Shown one piece after another: positions 10,856 to 22,515 of a stretch of DNA of 64,000 bases (positions are counted from its first letter, which is position 1; each line of letters begins with the position of its first letter). The stretch covers positions 110,880,674 through 110,944,673 of the forward strand of contig CM061243.1 of NCBI GenBank assembly GCA_030848705.1, written 5' to 3'. Below the pieces are notes generated by a model. The model did not search any database, had not been told where the DNA came from, and saw only the letters and a program-made list of their open reading frames with translations. The position numbers and the translations under genes were made by a program. The DNA comes from Heracleum sosnowskyi. Its lineage: Eukaryota; Streptophyta; Magnoliopsida; Apiales; Apiaceae.

Positions 10856-11048
10856 TTATTACATTTGCCTGTTGATAATGACATATTTGTATATCATACG
10901 TTGCACTTAAATTTTGCCTAATTTCAGTGGAGGGCTTAATGGGGTTGTGCCTCTATGTGCTAAAGCTATTCTGTAAGTATACTGACCATCTCAGTTGACG
11001 ACTATTTCTTTCTTTTTTAACTTCTGTTCAGTTGGATATTAACATATA

Positions 11049-11816
11049 CCAGCTGATAACCATTTTAAAAAAATATATTTGTCGAGAATTGAATGATAAA
11101 ATTATAATAAATAAATTATTATTTAATTATGTAATTATAGACAATCGAACCGTTTGTAAAACTAAAGAAATTAAAATAAATAAATAAATCTTGTATGATC
11201 ACGTAGCTTCAAGGAATCGAACCCTCGATGTAGCTAATAAATTTAAAGTAAATAAATAAATCTTGTATAATTACGTAGTTGCAAAGAATCGAACCCCGGA
11301 TGAAGTTAAAGAATTTAAAGTAAATAAATCTTGTATAATTACGTAGTTGTAAGGAATCGAACCCGGATTTTGTGATAATCAAATTTGGTACTTTGATATC
11401 GTAAGCCATTTTCACATTGTTTTGCTTATTAATATTATTTTAATTATTAAAAAAATGCACTTATAGATATTTGAATGATAGAAATATATAATAAATAAAT
11501 ACTATTTAAATCTGTGGTTATATGCAATTAATCTTGAATTTGGTACCGCGCGATATTTTAACATTATTTTCTTTATTAATAAAGAGTATAGAAGTTATAG
11601 ACAATTGAACTTTGAATAAAATTAATGAAATTAAAGTAAATAAATAAATCTTGTATAATAACGTAGTTGTAAGGAATCGAACCCTGAATTAAGCTAAAGA
11701 ATTTAAATTAATAAATCTTGTACGTAGTTGCGAGAAATCGAACACAGGTCTCGTGATAACCAAATTTAATAATTTAATATTTTCACATTATTTTTTTTAT
11801 TAATAAAGAATATAGA
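11049..11816 (-). mobile_element. Degenerate Helitron, minus orientation, possibly nested
   Basis: On the minus strand it starts TCTATATTCTTTATTAATAA after an A (11816) and ends TTATCAGCTGG before a T (11049), matching the ends of the 9419 Helitron. The terminal hairpin is lost. The same B-box-like units (ggaatcgaaccc on the plus strand) occur at about 11215, 11285, 11355 and 11675. An extra Helitron start motif ends near 11591, which suggests fusion or nesting of several copies. Confidence 0.55.
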
Positions 11817-12646
11817 TGTCGTGAACACAAATTGATCAATTAATCTGTGACCACCCAGCAAATCATCGTACGGAATTCTGAAGATAAATAAGGAAAAAGA
11901 AACTAGTAATAATATTTTATTTGTTGAACTTAACTCCTGCTTGCTGGCCATAATCCATCACATAGCTTCATATTACACTTACGCAATTACTATAGGCAAA
12001 AATTTTAAAAAAAAAAAAAATTAAAATTCTCTATCTTTTTTTCTTTATCTTTTAATCTTAAGTAAATAACAAATAGGTAAGGTAGATAATATAAATTAAT
12101 ATATTTGAAATGATTCCTATAATAAATAATAAAAAGTAAAAATAAAATTGTGAAAAAACTTAAAAATAATAATTAATTACAAAAAAAGTAAAAATAAAAA
12201 CAAAATAAAAATATTTTGTAAACTACAGTAGAGTGAATAGAAAAGTTACCGTGGCTGACTCTTGCTGGATGCAGTGTGGTAACATGTCTGTAGTCAGTTT
12301 TGTTAGCGTATCATTAATTCAGTGGCTGACACCTACTTAATGCAGTGTTGGTGGTGCACATGCAGGTACGAATTATGGTAGTAAGTGATGATTTGTATAA
12401 TGAGTGAATTCTGTACCTACCCGTCTGGGATTCAATAGATGTTTCTTTGCTAGTTGCTACTTATAATTTCACGATTTCGCTCCCATAATCATAATTCTTA
12501 CAGTACTTTTCTTTATAAAAAAATTTATAAATAAATATATAACTCATATTTTAATCAGACAAAAAATTATAAAAATAATAATTTTAACTATGCAATCAAA
12601 ACGCATTAAAATGTTTGCAGAAAAGTCACAAATATAAATATGATTT
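11817..12646. other. AT-rich intergenic stretch; nothing recognised
   Basis: No open frame of note, no terminal repeats and no RNA gene are visible. A short part at 12240-12370 is less AT-rich and contains a loosely repeated gtggctgac...tgcagtg motif, but no gene model can be supported. Confidence 0.6.
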
Positions 12647-13262
12647 TTTTTTTTTTTTGAAATAAAGGTGTTAATTCAATAATAAAAAGCCATACGGCAT
12701 CTACACCAATGATCGAGTCGAACAAACAGTAATTTGCAATCGCATGTTCTCATGAAAAGACAGTTAAGCGATATTTTGAAGATAAAGTATATACAAATAC
12801 AAGTACCCACTTCGTGCATCCTCGTTGGATTACTGGTACCCCCTTCATCATGCCCCGATGGAGCTATCGTTTGAGCTATCGACCAAAGTTGCAATCCCAT
12901 ACAAAACTTTATCACTAAATCAAGACCTCCGCTCACAATTAAGAAGCGAATAACAAAATCAAAACCATAAAACTCCATCAAAATCAAAAAAATCCTGCAG
13001 ATCTGAAATCCCGGATATTAAAACACACCAAACACACAAAGAACACACCAAACTCTCACAAGGAGAGATAAACTAGACCCAAATAAATTGGGAAAACTCT
13101 CACCAAGAAGGGAGATTATTGAAAAACAAGAACAAAAACAAAGGAAATTAAAAGATTTGGGGCTTTCCACCGGTGAAAACCGATGGAAGCCCCGACGATT
13201 AGGCAAGAAAAAGAGGGGAAAAGTGAGGCGGCTGTGGAGAGAAAAAGAGAGAGTACTTGATT
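12647..13262 (-). mobile_element. LINE-derived insertion with poly(A) and 19-bp target duplication
   Basis: Read on the minus strand, the element runs from 13262 and ends in gctttttattattgaattaac...cacctttatttc followed by a poly(A) run (plus-strand T run 12647-12658). A 19-bp direct repeat, acaaatataaatatgattt, flanks it at 12628-12646 and 13263-13281. This combination is diagnostic of LINE-mediated retrotransposition. At only ~616 bp and without endonuclease or reverse transcriptase, it is either an internally deleted L1-like element or a non-autonomous relative. The 5' part contains a GC-rich stem, gctttccaccgg...ccgatggaagc (13159-13195). Confidence 0.8.
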
Positions 13263-13303
13263 ACAAATATAAATATGATTTAGTAGTATGAGCCTTAAAT
13301 TAA

Positions 13304-13492
13304 GACTAGCATAATAGTCCGTAGTCATAAGTAATCGAAATCTGAATTAAGTTAAAAAATTTAAATTAATAAATCTTGTACATAGTTGCGAGAAATCGAA
13401 CTCAGTCTCGTGATAATCAAATTTGATACTTTGATACTTTTGATACCGCGCGTCATTTACATATTGTTTTCCTTATTAATAAGGAGTATAGA
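13304..13492 (-). mobile_element. Helitron fragment, minus orientation
   Basis: The minus strand begins TCTATACTCCTTATTAATAA at 13492 after an A, the same 5' end as the Helitrons at 9419 and 11816, and includes two B-box-like motifs. The other end is short and lacks the hairpin. A ctag at ~13304 may be the terminus. Confidence 0.4.
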
Positions 13493-13844
13493 TTACACTT
13501 AGATGGGCATGTATAATATTCATTATTCATATTAAGGCTTCGTTATCAAGTTGAGTTACTTGATTATTGTGTTCACATTAAGTCTATTGAAGAATAACAT
13601 AATCTTCTAAGAACTGAACTTAAATCTTGATTGAAAAATGACCAAATTTAAAACCTACAATATGCATAAATGCTTTTGTGTGTAGCTGCAACTTGCAATA
13701 GCCAAGAGGCCCAGGATGCGTTATCAATGTCTCTGCAGCTACGTCACTGAGTTTCTTGGACCATTTTTTGGAAGAAATCTGTTACCCCATCCCCATGCAT
13801 ACATTTATCTTGAATACAGCAGTTCTACTGATATGAAATCTGAA

Positions 13845-15284
13845 TTACTCCTTCCACTTGGTAACCAATTTGGCTAACGCAATGCGTGACGATCCATCAT
13901 CATCAGTCATTGCTACCTTAGCAGCATCTCTTAGTTCCCCAACTCGACGCCTAATCATTTCCCCATTATCTGTTTCCATTAACTCTCTAACTCGCCTTTC
14001 TATCTCGACGCCACTCACAAACCTTCTTCCAATAGACTCCTCTAACATCAGCCCCACCCTAAGTTCTTCCACTAAAAAGACCCTGTTCATCCTTTGCTCC
14101 GCATACAACGGCCACCCAATCATTGGTATGCCAGCACACACCCCTTCCAGTATTGAGTTCCATCCGCAATGAGTCACAAACCCACCAACAGAGCCATGAC
14201 TTAGCACAGCAACCTGTGGTGCCCATGACTTCACAACTAGTCCCCTCCCTTTGGTTCTGTCTAAGAAACCTTGTGGTAGGAGTGCATTTAGATCAGGTTC
14301 TTTTGGTGCTAATATTACCTTGTTTTCATTATCATCTTTGGATGGTGGATTCCTAACAACCCACAAAAATCTATAGCCACTATTTTCCAAGCCCACAGCA
14401 ATCTCGTTCAGTTGCTCTTCTTCAAAAATACCCAAGCTTCCAAAGCATAGAAAAACTACACTTTTACTAGGTTGAGAATTAAGCCATCCTAAGCACGGGT
14501 GGTCCTCACTGTCAATCTCTTTGTCGGCAATTAAAGGTCCTATACAATAGATAGGGGGAGTGGGGGCGTTTGGAACGCAGAGCCCATCAGAAATTGCTGT
14601 TATGGCTCTTGGTTCCAAACCTTGGAATGTATTTATTATAATTCCATCAGATTTAGCCATTTGAACTGCTGTATCCATGAAGCTTTGGTACAGCCCACTG
14701 TTTCTGTCAAGTACAGGTGTAGATATGTCGGATGAAAATATGGGCGGTATACCTGGAAACTGAACAAAAGCATTCAGATCTTTAAAAGATGTTGTAATCT
14801 TTTGGTGTACAGTTGGGAGGTAAAGGAAGGATGAGAGACTTGAAGCTGCAGATGTATAGAAGTAATAAGTAGGTATATCAAGTCCTGAAGAAATTTCAAA
14901 AGCTGCGTTACAAAAGAAGTCCATAATGAAGGCTTTGATCTTTAATGGTGCTGAGGATAATGTTTGAAGGGCTTGCCGTATGTTGGGGTTGTTGAAGCTC
15001 TGGAGCTCAAAGACTAGGCTTTCATTAGAAGTAGTGTGGCTTGGTGGGAAAGGAGTAGTGGGAAGATGGTGGAAAGTGATTGCAGGCGTGGTGGCGGAGA
15101 CACGACTGATGTAAGAAGCGGTGTTGCCGGTGTTGAGATGCGGTGCAGTTGTTATAAAAATGATGATTTTAGAGAATGCATCAGGATGGTGACATAGAAC
15201 TAGCTTTGCAAATTCCACCATTGATACCAAGTGCCCAATTCCTGGAGATGGATACAGAATTATGCAACTATTTTTTTCCTCCAT
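13845..15284 (-). CDS. UDP-glycosyltransferase, UGT88-like
   Basis: Intronless 479-residue family 1 glycosyltransferase that moves a sugar from a UDP-sugar to a small acceptor in the cytosol. The N-terminal acceptor domain opens with YPSPGIGHL; His18 is the expected catalytic base, and the Asp near residue 121 (FIMDFFCNA) its partner. The PSPG box spans about 354-397, starting WAPQVAVLSHGSVGGF, with HCGWNSILEG in the middle and ending PLYAEQ. The final Gln is usually associated with UDP-glucose. Overall pattern and length fit the UGT88 group, which acts on flavonoids and other phenolics, but the acceptor cannot be deduced from sequence. The start ATG is the first in frame and is followed by MEEKNSCIILYPSPG, as in relatives. 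A truncated paralogue lies just upstream at 15757-16402, pointing to local tandem duplication. Confidence 0.93.
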   Translation of the reverse strand: MEEKNSCIILYPSPGIGHLVSMVEFAKLVLCHHPDAFSKIIIFITTAPHLNTGNTASYISRVSATTPAITFHHLPTTPFPPSHTTSNESLVFELQSFNNPNIRQALQTLSSAPLKIKAFIMDFFCNAAFEISSGLDIPTYYFYTSAASSLSSFLYLPTVHQKITTSFKDLNAFVQFPGIPPIFSSDISTPVLDRNSGLYQSFMDTAVQMAKSDGIIINTFQGLEPRAITAISDGLCVPNAPTPPIYCIGPLIADKEIDSEDHPCLGWLNSQPSKSVVFLCFGSLGIFEEEQLNEIAVGLENSGYRFLWVVRNPPSKDDNENKVILAPKEPDLNALLPQGFLDRTKGRGLVVKSWAPQVAVLSHGSVGGFVTHCGWNSILEGVCAGIPMIGWPLYAEQRMNRVFLVEELRVGLMLEESIGRRFVSGVEIERRVRELMETDNGEMIRRRVGELRDAAKVAMTDDDGSSRIALAKLVTKWKE

Positions 15285-15756
15285 CTTTCTTCTTTGTTTC
15301 TTTTAGACTTTCTCAGAAGATGGAGATAGAAAATAGGAGATTTGTTAGATGTACACAAAAGCGTATAATGCAAATGTTGAATTATGTGGAAATAATTGGT
15401 TGTTAGGTCATCTGTTCCGGGACCCCTCAAGATTTTTTGTTAGATTATTATCGGTGACAGTCTGTATTAGCTATTTGTCGTGTTCTATTTATTCAGGTCT
15501 ATGTACTCATTTCTAATACTATGCAGAATTTATATATCATTTGCTCTCAATTATCTCTGCATCTTGTTTATTCATGATTATGTCTATCATGTATGATCTT
15601 TAATTCATTCGTGTGAAAATCATCTTTATCAAGTCATCATTGTCCACTGATTGACTTGAGTGTCTAAACTTAAAACTGCACCAGCTTGCCATTTTTACCT
15701 AATCCCAACTCCCAAGATCCTTCAAATAAAAAAGTGAGTACTCGAGTAAAATTTTG
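15285..15756. other. Spacer upstream of the UGT gene; nothing recognised
   Basis: This holds the promoter side of the UGT gene (transcribed leftward) and the broken edge of the paralogue. No clear element, repeat or open frame is seen. Confidence 0.5.
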
Positions 15757-16402
15757 AGTCCGACGCATTTAGCCATTTGGACTGCTGTTTCCGTGAAGTA
15801 GTTGTACTCCATGCTATATAAATCAAGGATGGGTTCGTACGCCCAGAGACTGAACTTTCAGATCTTTAAAAGATGTGATTTTTTTTATTTTTTTCTTGTA
15901 AAGTGTTGTGGTAATCTTTTGGTGTATAGTTGAGAGATAAAGTAACATTGAGAGACTACAGGCTGCCGATGTAAACAAGTAATAACTGGGTATACCAAGT
16001 CCTGATGAAACTTTGGAAGCTGAGGTACAAAAGAAGTCCACAATGAAAGCTTTAAGGTTTTATCTTCTTTGGTTTTGAGGAAATTGTTTGAAGGGCATGG
16101 CGGACATTGGGGTTGAAGCTTTGGACCTCAAAGTTTATGCCTTCAACAGAAACAACGTGGCTTGGTGTGAGAGAAGTGGTAGGAAAATGGTGAAAAGTGA
16201 TGGAAGGTGTGGGCAGACACGGCTCATGTAGTGATCGATGGAACCAGTTTTAAGATGCGGTGCAATTACAAGAATGATGACTTTGGAGAATAAATCTGGA
16301 TGACAACATAGAATGAGCTTTCCAAGCTCCACCATTGGACACCAAGTGTCCAATTCCTGGAGATGGATACAGAATAATGCAGCAACTCTTAATCTCCTCC
16401 AT
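15757..16402 (-). pseudogene. UGT88-like N-terminal fragment, frameshifted
   Basis: Starting at ATG 16402, the minus strand reads MEEIKSCCIILYPSPGIGHL, nearly the same as the intact UGT, and then shifts frame at the next codons. Later pieces, such as a DFFCTSASKVSSGLGIPSYY match in another frame (15823-16041), follow the intact protein to about residue 220 (TAVQMAK region, ~15770). There the copy ends, so the whole nucleotide-binding domain and PSPG box are missing. An extra T-rich insertion lies at ~15875-15900. It is a dead tandem duplicate of the neighbouring gene. Confidence 0.9.
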
Positions 16403-18266
16403 AGTTGTTCCTTTTTCAAGAGATGGAGATAGATATAGAGATGGAGAATAGAAAGCTTGCTTTCAGTATTTATAGACAAAAAATTGCATACTAGTTTCTA
16501 ATATCCCAAGCCCGGCTCCAGGGTTGTGGCCTACCTTTCCGCGCATGTTTGCCCACAGAAAGAATTCAAGCGTTTTTAGTAAAAATGCTTTATGCAGATA
16601 ACATGCGATGGAAAGTTGGTTGCAACTAACATTTCTTCTTGACCTTCATGCGTTCAAAGTTTGCTTTCCGCCAATATATTATACGTGCACAATTTTCTGT
16701 AGTGCGAGTATTCAGAATGATTCCAGTTGCACACTTATATTTACTCAAACTGAGATCTACAATCAAAATAATTAATATATTTGAAATCAAACCCATACGC
16801 ACAAGGAGAACTAAATGTCTTCTTCTGAACTATTTTTCCTAAAAAAAAATCTTACAAACCTTAAAACTGTAATTCTAGCCTAGCAGCAGATCAATAAATT
16901 AATCAAGAAAAGTGAATATCAAGTTTCCAGGCTAACTTAAGAAGAAAATGAAATATCAATGCTTACAGAAAACAAAAAAAAAATTAAACTATAGGTCAGC
17001 TAGCCATTTAAAATTGAATCCGGTGATTAAATTGTTCGTCCGGGTTTGAATTTCAGTTATTAGTAAGCTAACCCAACAAGTAGCCTAGTTCACACAAAGG
17101 TCCAGCTCAAACAACCCAAAACCAACAGAAGTCTAATTAATGCAAATGAGGCACGAGACCTGAATCACCTACTCTCCCACATACGGTCTTGAAAGCCATT
17201 GTGAAGGAACAATCTGACCAAGGGTCCAATCCAGTTCCGGCCTCCGACCTTGGAAAACACTCAAATTTAGACTCTTATACGTGTACAAGTTAAGTACATG
17301 TACGAGCTTGAGATCTGCCACCCAGCCTCCAACGACTTTGAACCCTAAAACAAAATGCACAGGTGACGTGAACGACCCTTATGCCGCTAACATGGGGAAA
17401 CCCATAAAAACTCTCACTCTTACAATCAAAGAAATGTTACATTATCACTATATTTCTACTCGAAAAACAACGTCCCAGACCATCAGCAAAGTACACCCCG
17501 GAACTTTAAAGACTTCTCAATGACCAAGAGTGCATTTGAACTCGAGGTAAAAAAAAAAATCATCTAAATCAATTAAAAATGATATACCAGGGGTCTATGA
17601 CTACAATTGACAAAAAGTAGTCGGAGAGCCCTGGATTAGGAACAAGACTAAATTCAGATATGGGGATCCAATTGCTAACATAATTTTAATAATAGAAACT
17701 TGAACAAACCCATGTGGTCATTTTGTAACAAGACCTTGAGCAATCTCTTCTTTTTTAAAAAAAGGATTTTAATTGGTTATAACAATTACTAGATGCAGTT
17801 ATGCAAACTCAAACAAACACTACAAACTTGATTTGAAGATAACAATGTCTAGATGTAATATATGCTACCTCTACGGAATAAAACAAAATTTTCCCCCTAT
17901 ATTGACCAAGTAATACTATGCATTCCGTCTTGCGATGCCAAATGATAAAACGAGTCTAAAACAAAAATATTTATAATAAAATATAATAAGGTGAAATCCA
18001 AGTTAACAAGAAGAACTGACACAGATAATAACTTTATGCTCATCCCCAGAATCAATGCTAACACAGGGCACATACTAAATATAGCTGCATAATGAACCTT
18101 CCAATCAAATGTAGTTGCGCCCTTGACCAGAACCTGCTAACACAAAAATACACATCAAATCAATGACAGTTCTACGTCGCATTTTCTATATATATATGTT
18201 AACTCCTTGAACATAGATGATACTTGTTAGTGGCTAAATAGAATGTTCGAGAAATACCTTGCCATA
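16403..18266. other. Intergenic stretch and probable 3' UTR of TRAPPC1
   Basis: Short open frames (16639-16842, 17169-17523) have no recognisable domains and no supporting structure. The right-hand few hundred bases are probably the TRAPPC1 3' UTR, since that gene ends at 18267 on the minus strand. No transposon termini were recognised. Confidence 0.5.
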
Positions 18267-21200
18267 TCATCCAAGCCCTCTTACATACTGGTCAAGGTTT
18301 GTATTAAAAAGCTCAGATCTACAAAAAATGAAAACAGCTTAATACTTGCATCGAAGATGACTTTTGCGTTCCAAAAAGAACATTATTTAAATTTAACAGA
18401 TGTTCAATATAGAAGGAATTAACAGAATACAATAAATGAAGGGGAAATTTATGGAAAAGAGCTCCCTTCCAAACACATGGGACTTGTTACAAGACCTTAT
18501 GTTGTTTTGGAATAAGCCGGTCAAACTAGCTTACAAACAGAAAGGCAACTGATTGAATGTTTGTTTTGGATCACAAGTACTTAACTTATAAGTAGATAAG
18601 TTAGCAAATTAATTAGCCCTCCCCATAATGTATTTTCCTTCACTTATAAGTTGAACTCGAACTGTTTGAATATACCATACTATCCGCCTTCTTTTGATAA
18701 CGTTTCAAATAAATCTTACATATGATGGTTACAATATAATCTTAAGCCAACAAGAAATTCATTTTACACTTTTCATTCTGTTTGTTTATTTAAATAACTA
18801 ATAAGCTCTTTTTACCAAACCAGACTAATTGTACCCAAAAAAAGTCTTAAACTTGTAAACTATAATTTACTTGCAAAAAAAGGAACAGCTTGCAAGCCAA
18901 ATGAGGCCTCTGTATAACAGGTACCAGTCACTACTTTGAAAGTCAACCTTATCAATTTTATTCATATAATATAATTAAAAAGTCATGGCCGACAGCAACT
19001 AGCTAAACTAGATATGCCATACTCTTACCACTCACTAGTGCACTCATTAAACCAAATATGTTAAAAAAATTATATAACAATGCTCCTTCTATTCATATCA
19101 ATTTTTCTATAGAGCCTGATTCTAAGACTATTACATTAAACCTGTATGCTATTTTTAGGATAATTAAACATGTCAGTTTAGCTTGTTTAAACCCATAGAT
19201 ATTCCCTGTTTCACATGCTAAAATGACATGATACTTATTGCAAGTAACTATTGAGAATAATTCCAAATTATTTGAATTGTTTATGAAAATTTGTTGATTA
19301 GTTTGTTAGGTGTTTTTTTAAATAATAAGTAGATAAGATAGATACTAGGTTTTAGGAGTTTTAGTTTATTTTTGTGTATAAAACCGCACGTTGGTTATCT
19401 GGAATAAGTGTGAAGTTTGCATGTAATATCATTTCTCCCATTCTCAGTGTTTTTTCCTTCTTTTAATTGTCTAAAACACCAACAGTAACAGCCATCTGGT
19501 CTCCTGTCTTAAGTATGGCTAATCTTTTTCACAAGTCCAACCACTGTATGGCCGGTATGTTTAACTTGTAACAGTTAGCCAGCACCTCCAGTGTTCTATA
19601 CCTAAACCATGGTAATCAGAACAACCATGAGAGCATGCCCCGCAAAATTTTGTTCTTCCAAGGGTTATTGTTGTTCTGATCCTAGAAATTTCAGCGACAT
19701 CCTTTCAAAAAGAACATTTTCATCCTGATTCAAGAATTGTCTAAAGCTAGTTTCAATAAAGGATTTAAACATAAACATGATTTATGAAAAGTAAAGCACC
19801 AAGTGCCACCTAAAAGCTTAAATCCACGTTCTATAACAAAAAAAAAGTTTTTCAAGAACATAAACAACTAAAATAAGCTAAGTTGATGGCTTGATAGATG
19901 TAGCCATGAATCAATAAACCTAAACGATATATTTGAACTAAGGGTAGAATATCATCACTAGTTATATTAATCTTATTTTAAGTTGACCAGGTACAGTCAA
20001 ATAGATGCAATATGAGATTGTCTGTGTGAGCAAGTAATTTCAGATTACTAGTTCTTTTCTATTTCCCTTTTTTTCAAATTGGATATAGTGAAAATAAGTA
20101 TTGCACTAATGAAAATAAAAGTAATCCAACATTAGGCTAAGTTTCAAAAAGGAAAAAACCTCATCAACAAGCATTATAACTCACTTGATAGGAGTTCCTG
20201 GGGAGTAAAGTGGATTCTTCACAACATACTCAACATACAAATTGTAGATATACTTTAAAGGTTCTCTAAGATCTCCAGCCTTAGGGTGAGTGACAAGGAT
20301 GATCTGCGCAGAAATTATGACAGTAAGTACAAATATAGCCATAACAAATTTCATATACAAGAACAATCTCACATATAAACTCCTCCGTTTGGGATATTGA
20401 AGCAAATGAACAATCATTAAAGCATGTAACGTACTGACCTTTATACCGGATGGACTCTCCATAAAACTTAGTTTGTATGTATTTGTACGGAAACTGTGAA
20501 ATGAACATCCTTGCCCGGGTAACAGTGGCACTCCCAGGTTTCCTTTCTCAACACTATCAGAAAGAGAATTTAAGAAGGCTTAAAACATTTTATAATACTA
20601 GTCGATTCATATAAAAAGATTCTCCATTCTGTCGAATTTTACAGGTGGTTTAAAAACTTATATGAGCGAAGGAGAATTGCTACATTCCATAGAGACTTTA
20701 ACTACTTTCTCCCGAGTTTTAAAAAGGGAGGAAAGCAAGTGAAGGGTAAATAAAGTAGTTTCATTTTCACTCATGTTTGTGCTCCCGAGTTTTTAGTAGG
20801 CACGAAAGCAAGTGAAAATGAATGCAAATTGAGCATACTTTCACTCCAAAATTGGGATGAAAGTATTTTATTTCCCAAAAACTTGATTTCCTCAATTTTT
20901 GAAACTCGGGAGTAGGGTGTGAGATTTGACTAATAATTACAATAACACTGAAATGCGATCATTTCAGGAACAGATGAAGTAACTAACAAACTGAAATATG
21001 TACCGACTAACAGAGAAACAACTAGAATGCTTGAGAGTATCCAGACCACAGTTTGAGGATCAATCACTATTATAAATAATCATAACCCCATAACAAATTA
21101 ACCTACTATCACGTCTAATAGACAACAATCCTAAAATCTAAAACAGACATACAATCAACATATTAAGCTAACACGAAAACTATTTATAAAAACCGTAAGC

Positions 21201-21283
21201 AAGCATTCAAATCATAAGCACATCACCACAATAATCACAAAAAGTACATAAAATAAAAAGGAGAAGCTAATCTATAACACTAT

Positions 21284-21321
<38 letters not shown>

Positions 21322-21394
21322 GCGCACACACACACACACACAATAATCACAATAGTACAGAAAACAGAAAGGATAAGTTAATCTAATAACACTG

Positions 21395-21450
<56 letters not shown>

Positions 21451-21720
21451 AGAAGAAGTGATAGATAAACAGATATAAATGATGTATACATGATACCTAG
21501 TAGGATCCATTTTGGCAGTGAGAGATTTGAGAGAGAAAAGAAGACCAAACATGAGCTTGTGATCTTGCTGTTGACTAAGAGTACGGAGTGGACGATTCCA
21601 TTCCCTGTAAAGTAAACAAATGCCGTTGCGATTGAATACGTATATCATGTGCCCGTAATTTCCCGACGCCGTCGGTGCAGGCGGCGATGGACTGATCTCT
21701 GAGCTTCCGAAGAATTGCAT
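18267..21720 (-). CDS. BET5: TRAPP complex subunit 1 (BET5/TRAPPC1 homologue)
   Basis: Small longin-fold subunit of the TRAPP tethering complex, acting in ER-Golgi and Golgi vesicle traffic as part of the Rab/Ypt1 exchange-factor core. Four coding exons, all with GT-AG introns, are read on the minus strand: 21720-21497, 20553-20439, 20303-20185 and 18318-18267. They total 510 nt, giving 169 residues, the usual plant length. The protein starts MQFFGSSEISPSPPAPTASG, has the core MIYVFNRNGICLLYREWNRP, the exon 2 motif LPGQGCSFHSFRTNTYKLSF, then LKYIYNLYVEYVVKNPL, and ends LDQYVRGLG. Codons split cleanly across each junction (AG/T, AA/A). Position 1 of the last exon gives Ser where many relatives have Cys. 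Intron 3 is 1.9 kb; intron 1 carries CT microsatellites. The promoter and first part of exon 1 are repeated twice more upstream. Confidence 0.93.
21283..21446. repeat. Duplicated (CT)n / (CA)n microsatellites in TRAPPC1 intron 1
   Basis: Two CT runs (21283-21319 and 21400-21446) sit in a ~115-bp segment repeated in tandem (shared aataatcacaa...gtac and agctaatctaa...aacact flanks). The first also carries a CA run at ~21324-21341. Position inside the intron suggests slippage-driven growth without effect on the protein. Confidence 0.85.
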
Positions 21721-21933
21721 CCCTTATTTTTGAATAGAATTCGAGACCGGTGAAATTGGAGAGTAGATATTGAATTGTATAGCTCGATCTAAAATCAATC
21801 CAGATAGTTAGTTAATAATCTTTTTTTTCTTATTATTACTGAAGCCCTAAATAATAAAAGTATACAATTTTATAAAAGTTTTAGTGTGAAATATATCATA
21901 TAGAATTCAAAAATATTATTAACTTCCATATTA

Positions 21934-22195
21934 CTCTATCCGTCTCTATTTGTCTCACTCAAACTCACTTGTTTGACTTTTTCTTGATCAAACTAAACTT
22001 TGACTAATTTTTAAAAAAAATTGACATACATTTTTATAAATCTAAAATTTGTATACTATTATAGATTATCTATGTTTTCTTATGATATATTTTTCACTTG
22101 TTATATTTAACATATGATATAAGTAATTTAATATACAAAATTGGTCAATTTGACAATAAAAGTCAAACAAGCCAATTTGAATGGGACGGAGGGAG
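21934..22195. mobile_element. Stowaway-like MITE (262 bp)
   Basis: The left end ctctatccgtctctatttg and right end ...aatgggacggagggag are the inverted termini of Tc1/mariner-type Stowaway MITEs, flanked by TA (21932-21933 and 22196-22197). Units 2 and 3 of the surrounding tandem repeat hold the empty site, catattattta-acaaatat. It lies about 210 bp upstream of the TRAPPC1 start codon. Confidence 0.88.
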
Positions 22196-22515
22196 TATTT
22201 AATAAATATATTCACAAATTTATTTTTTATCTTTTCTTTGAAAAAGTTGCTATGATTAGGATGTTTAGAATACCTTTTTTTTAATTAATAATAGAGGACA
22301 TTTTAAAATATAATTTTTTATAAATATTAGCCGTTCGGATATTCAATATTTATTTTACTTCACTACATTCAGAGAGAGGGAGCAAGTCCTAAGATCTAGC
22401 AACAAAAACTTTTAAAGATAAAACATTCACGTAATGAATATTGCAATGTGCGTGTTATTTTCTTTTTCCTTAAATTTAAACATCCAAATTAAAATGAAAT
22501 CATGAAATCCAAATG

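Noticed and set aside
20281..20508. 75-codon frame overlapping TRAPPC1
   Set aside because: Shadow of TRAPPC1 exons 2-3 and the intron between them.
20690..20920. Repeated ctcccgagttttt motifs in TRAPPC1 intron 1 as a MITE
   Set aside because: Motifs occur in both orientations, but no clean terminal repeats or target duplication could be found.
21280..21720. 146-codon frame ending in a long Arg-Glu repeat
   Set aside because: Only the part down to 21497 is TRAPPC1 exon 1; the Arg-Glu run is translated CT microsatellite in intron 1.
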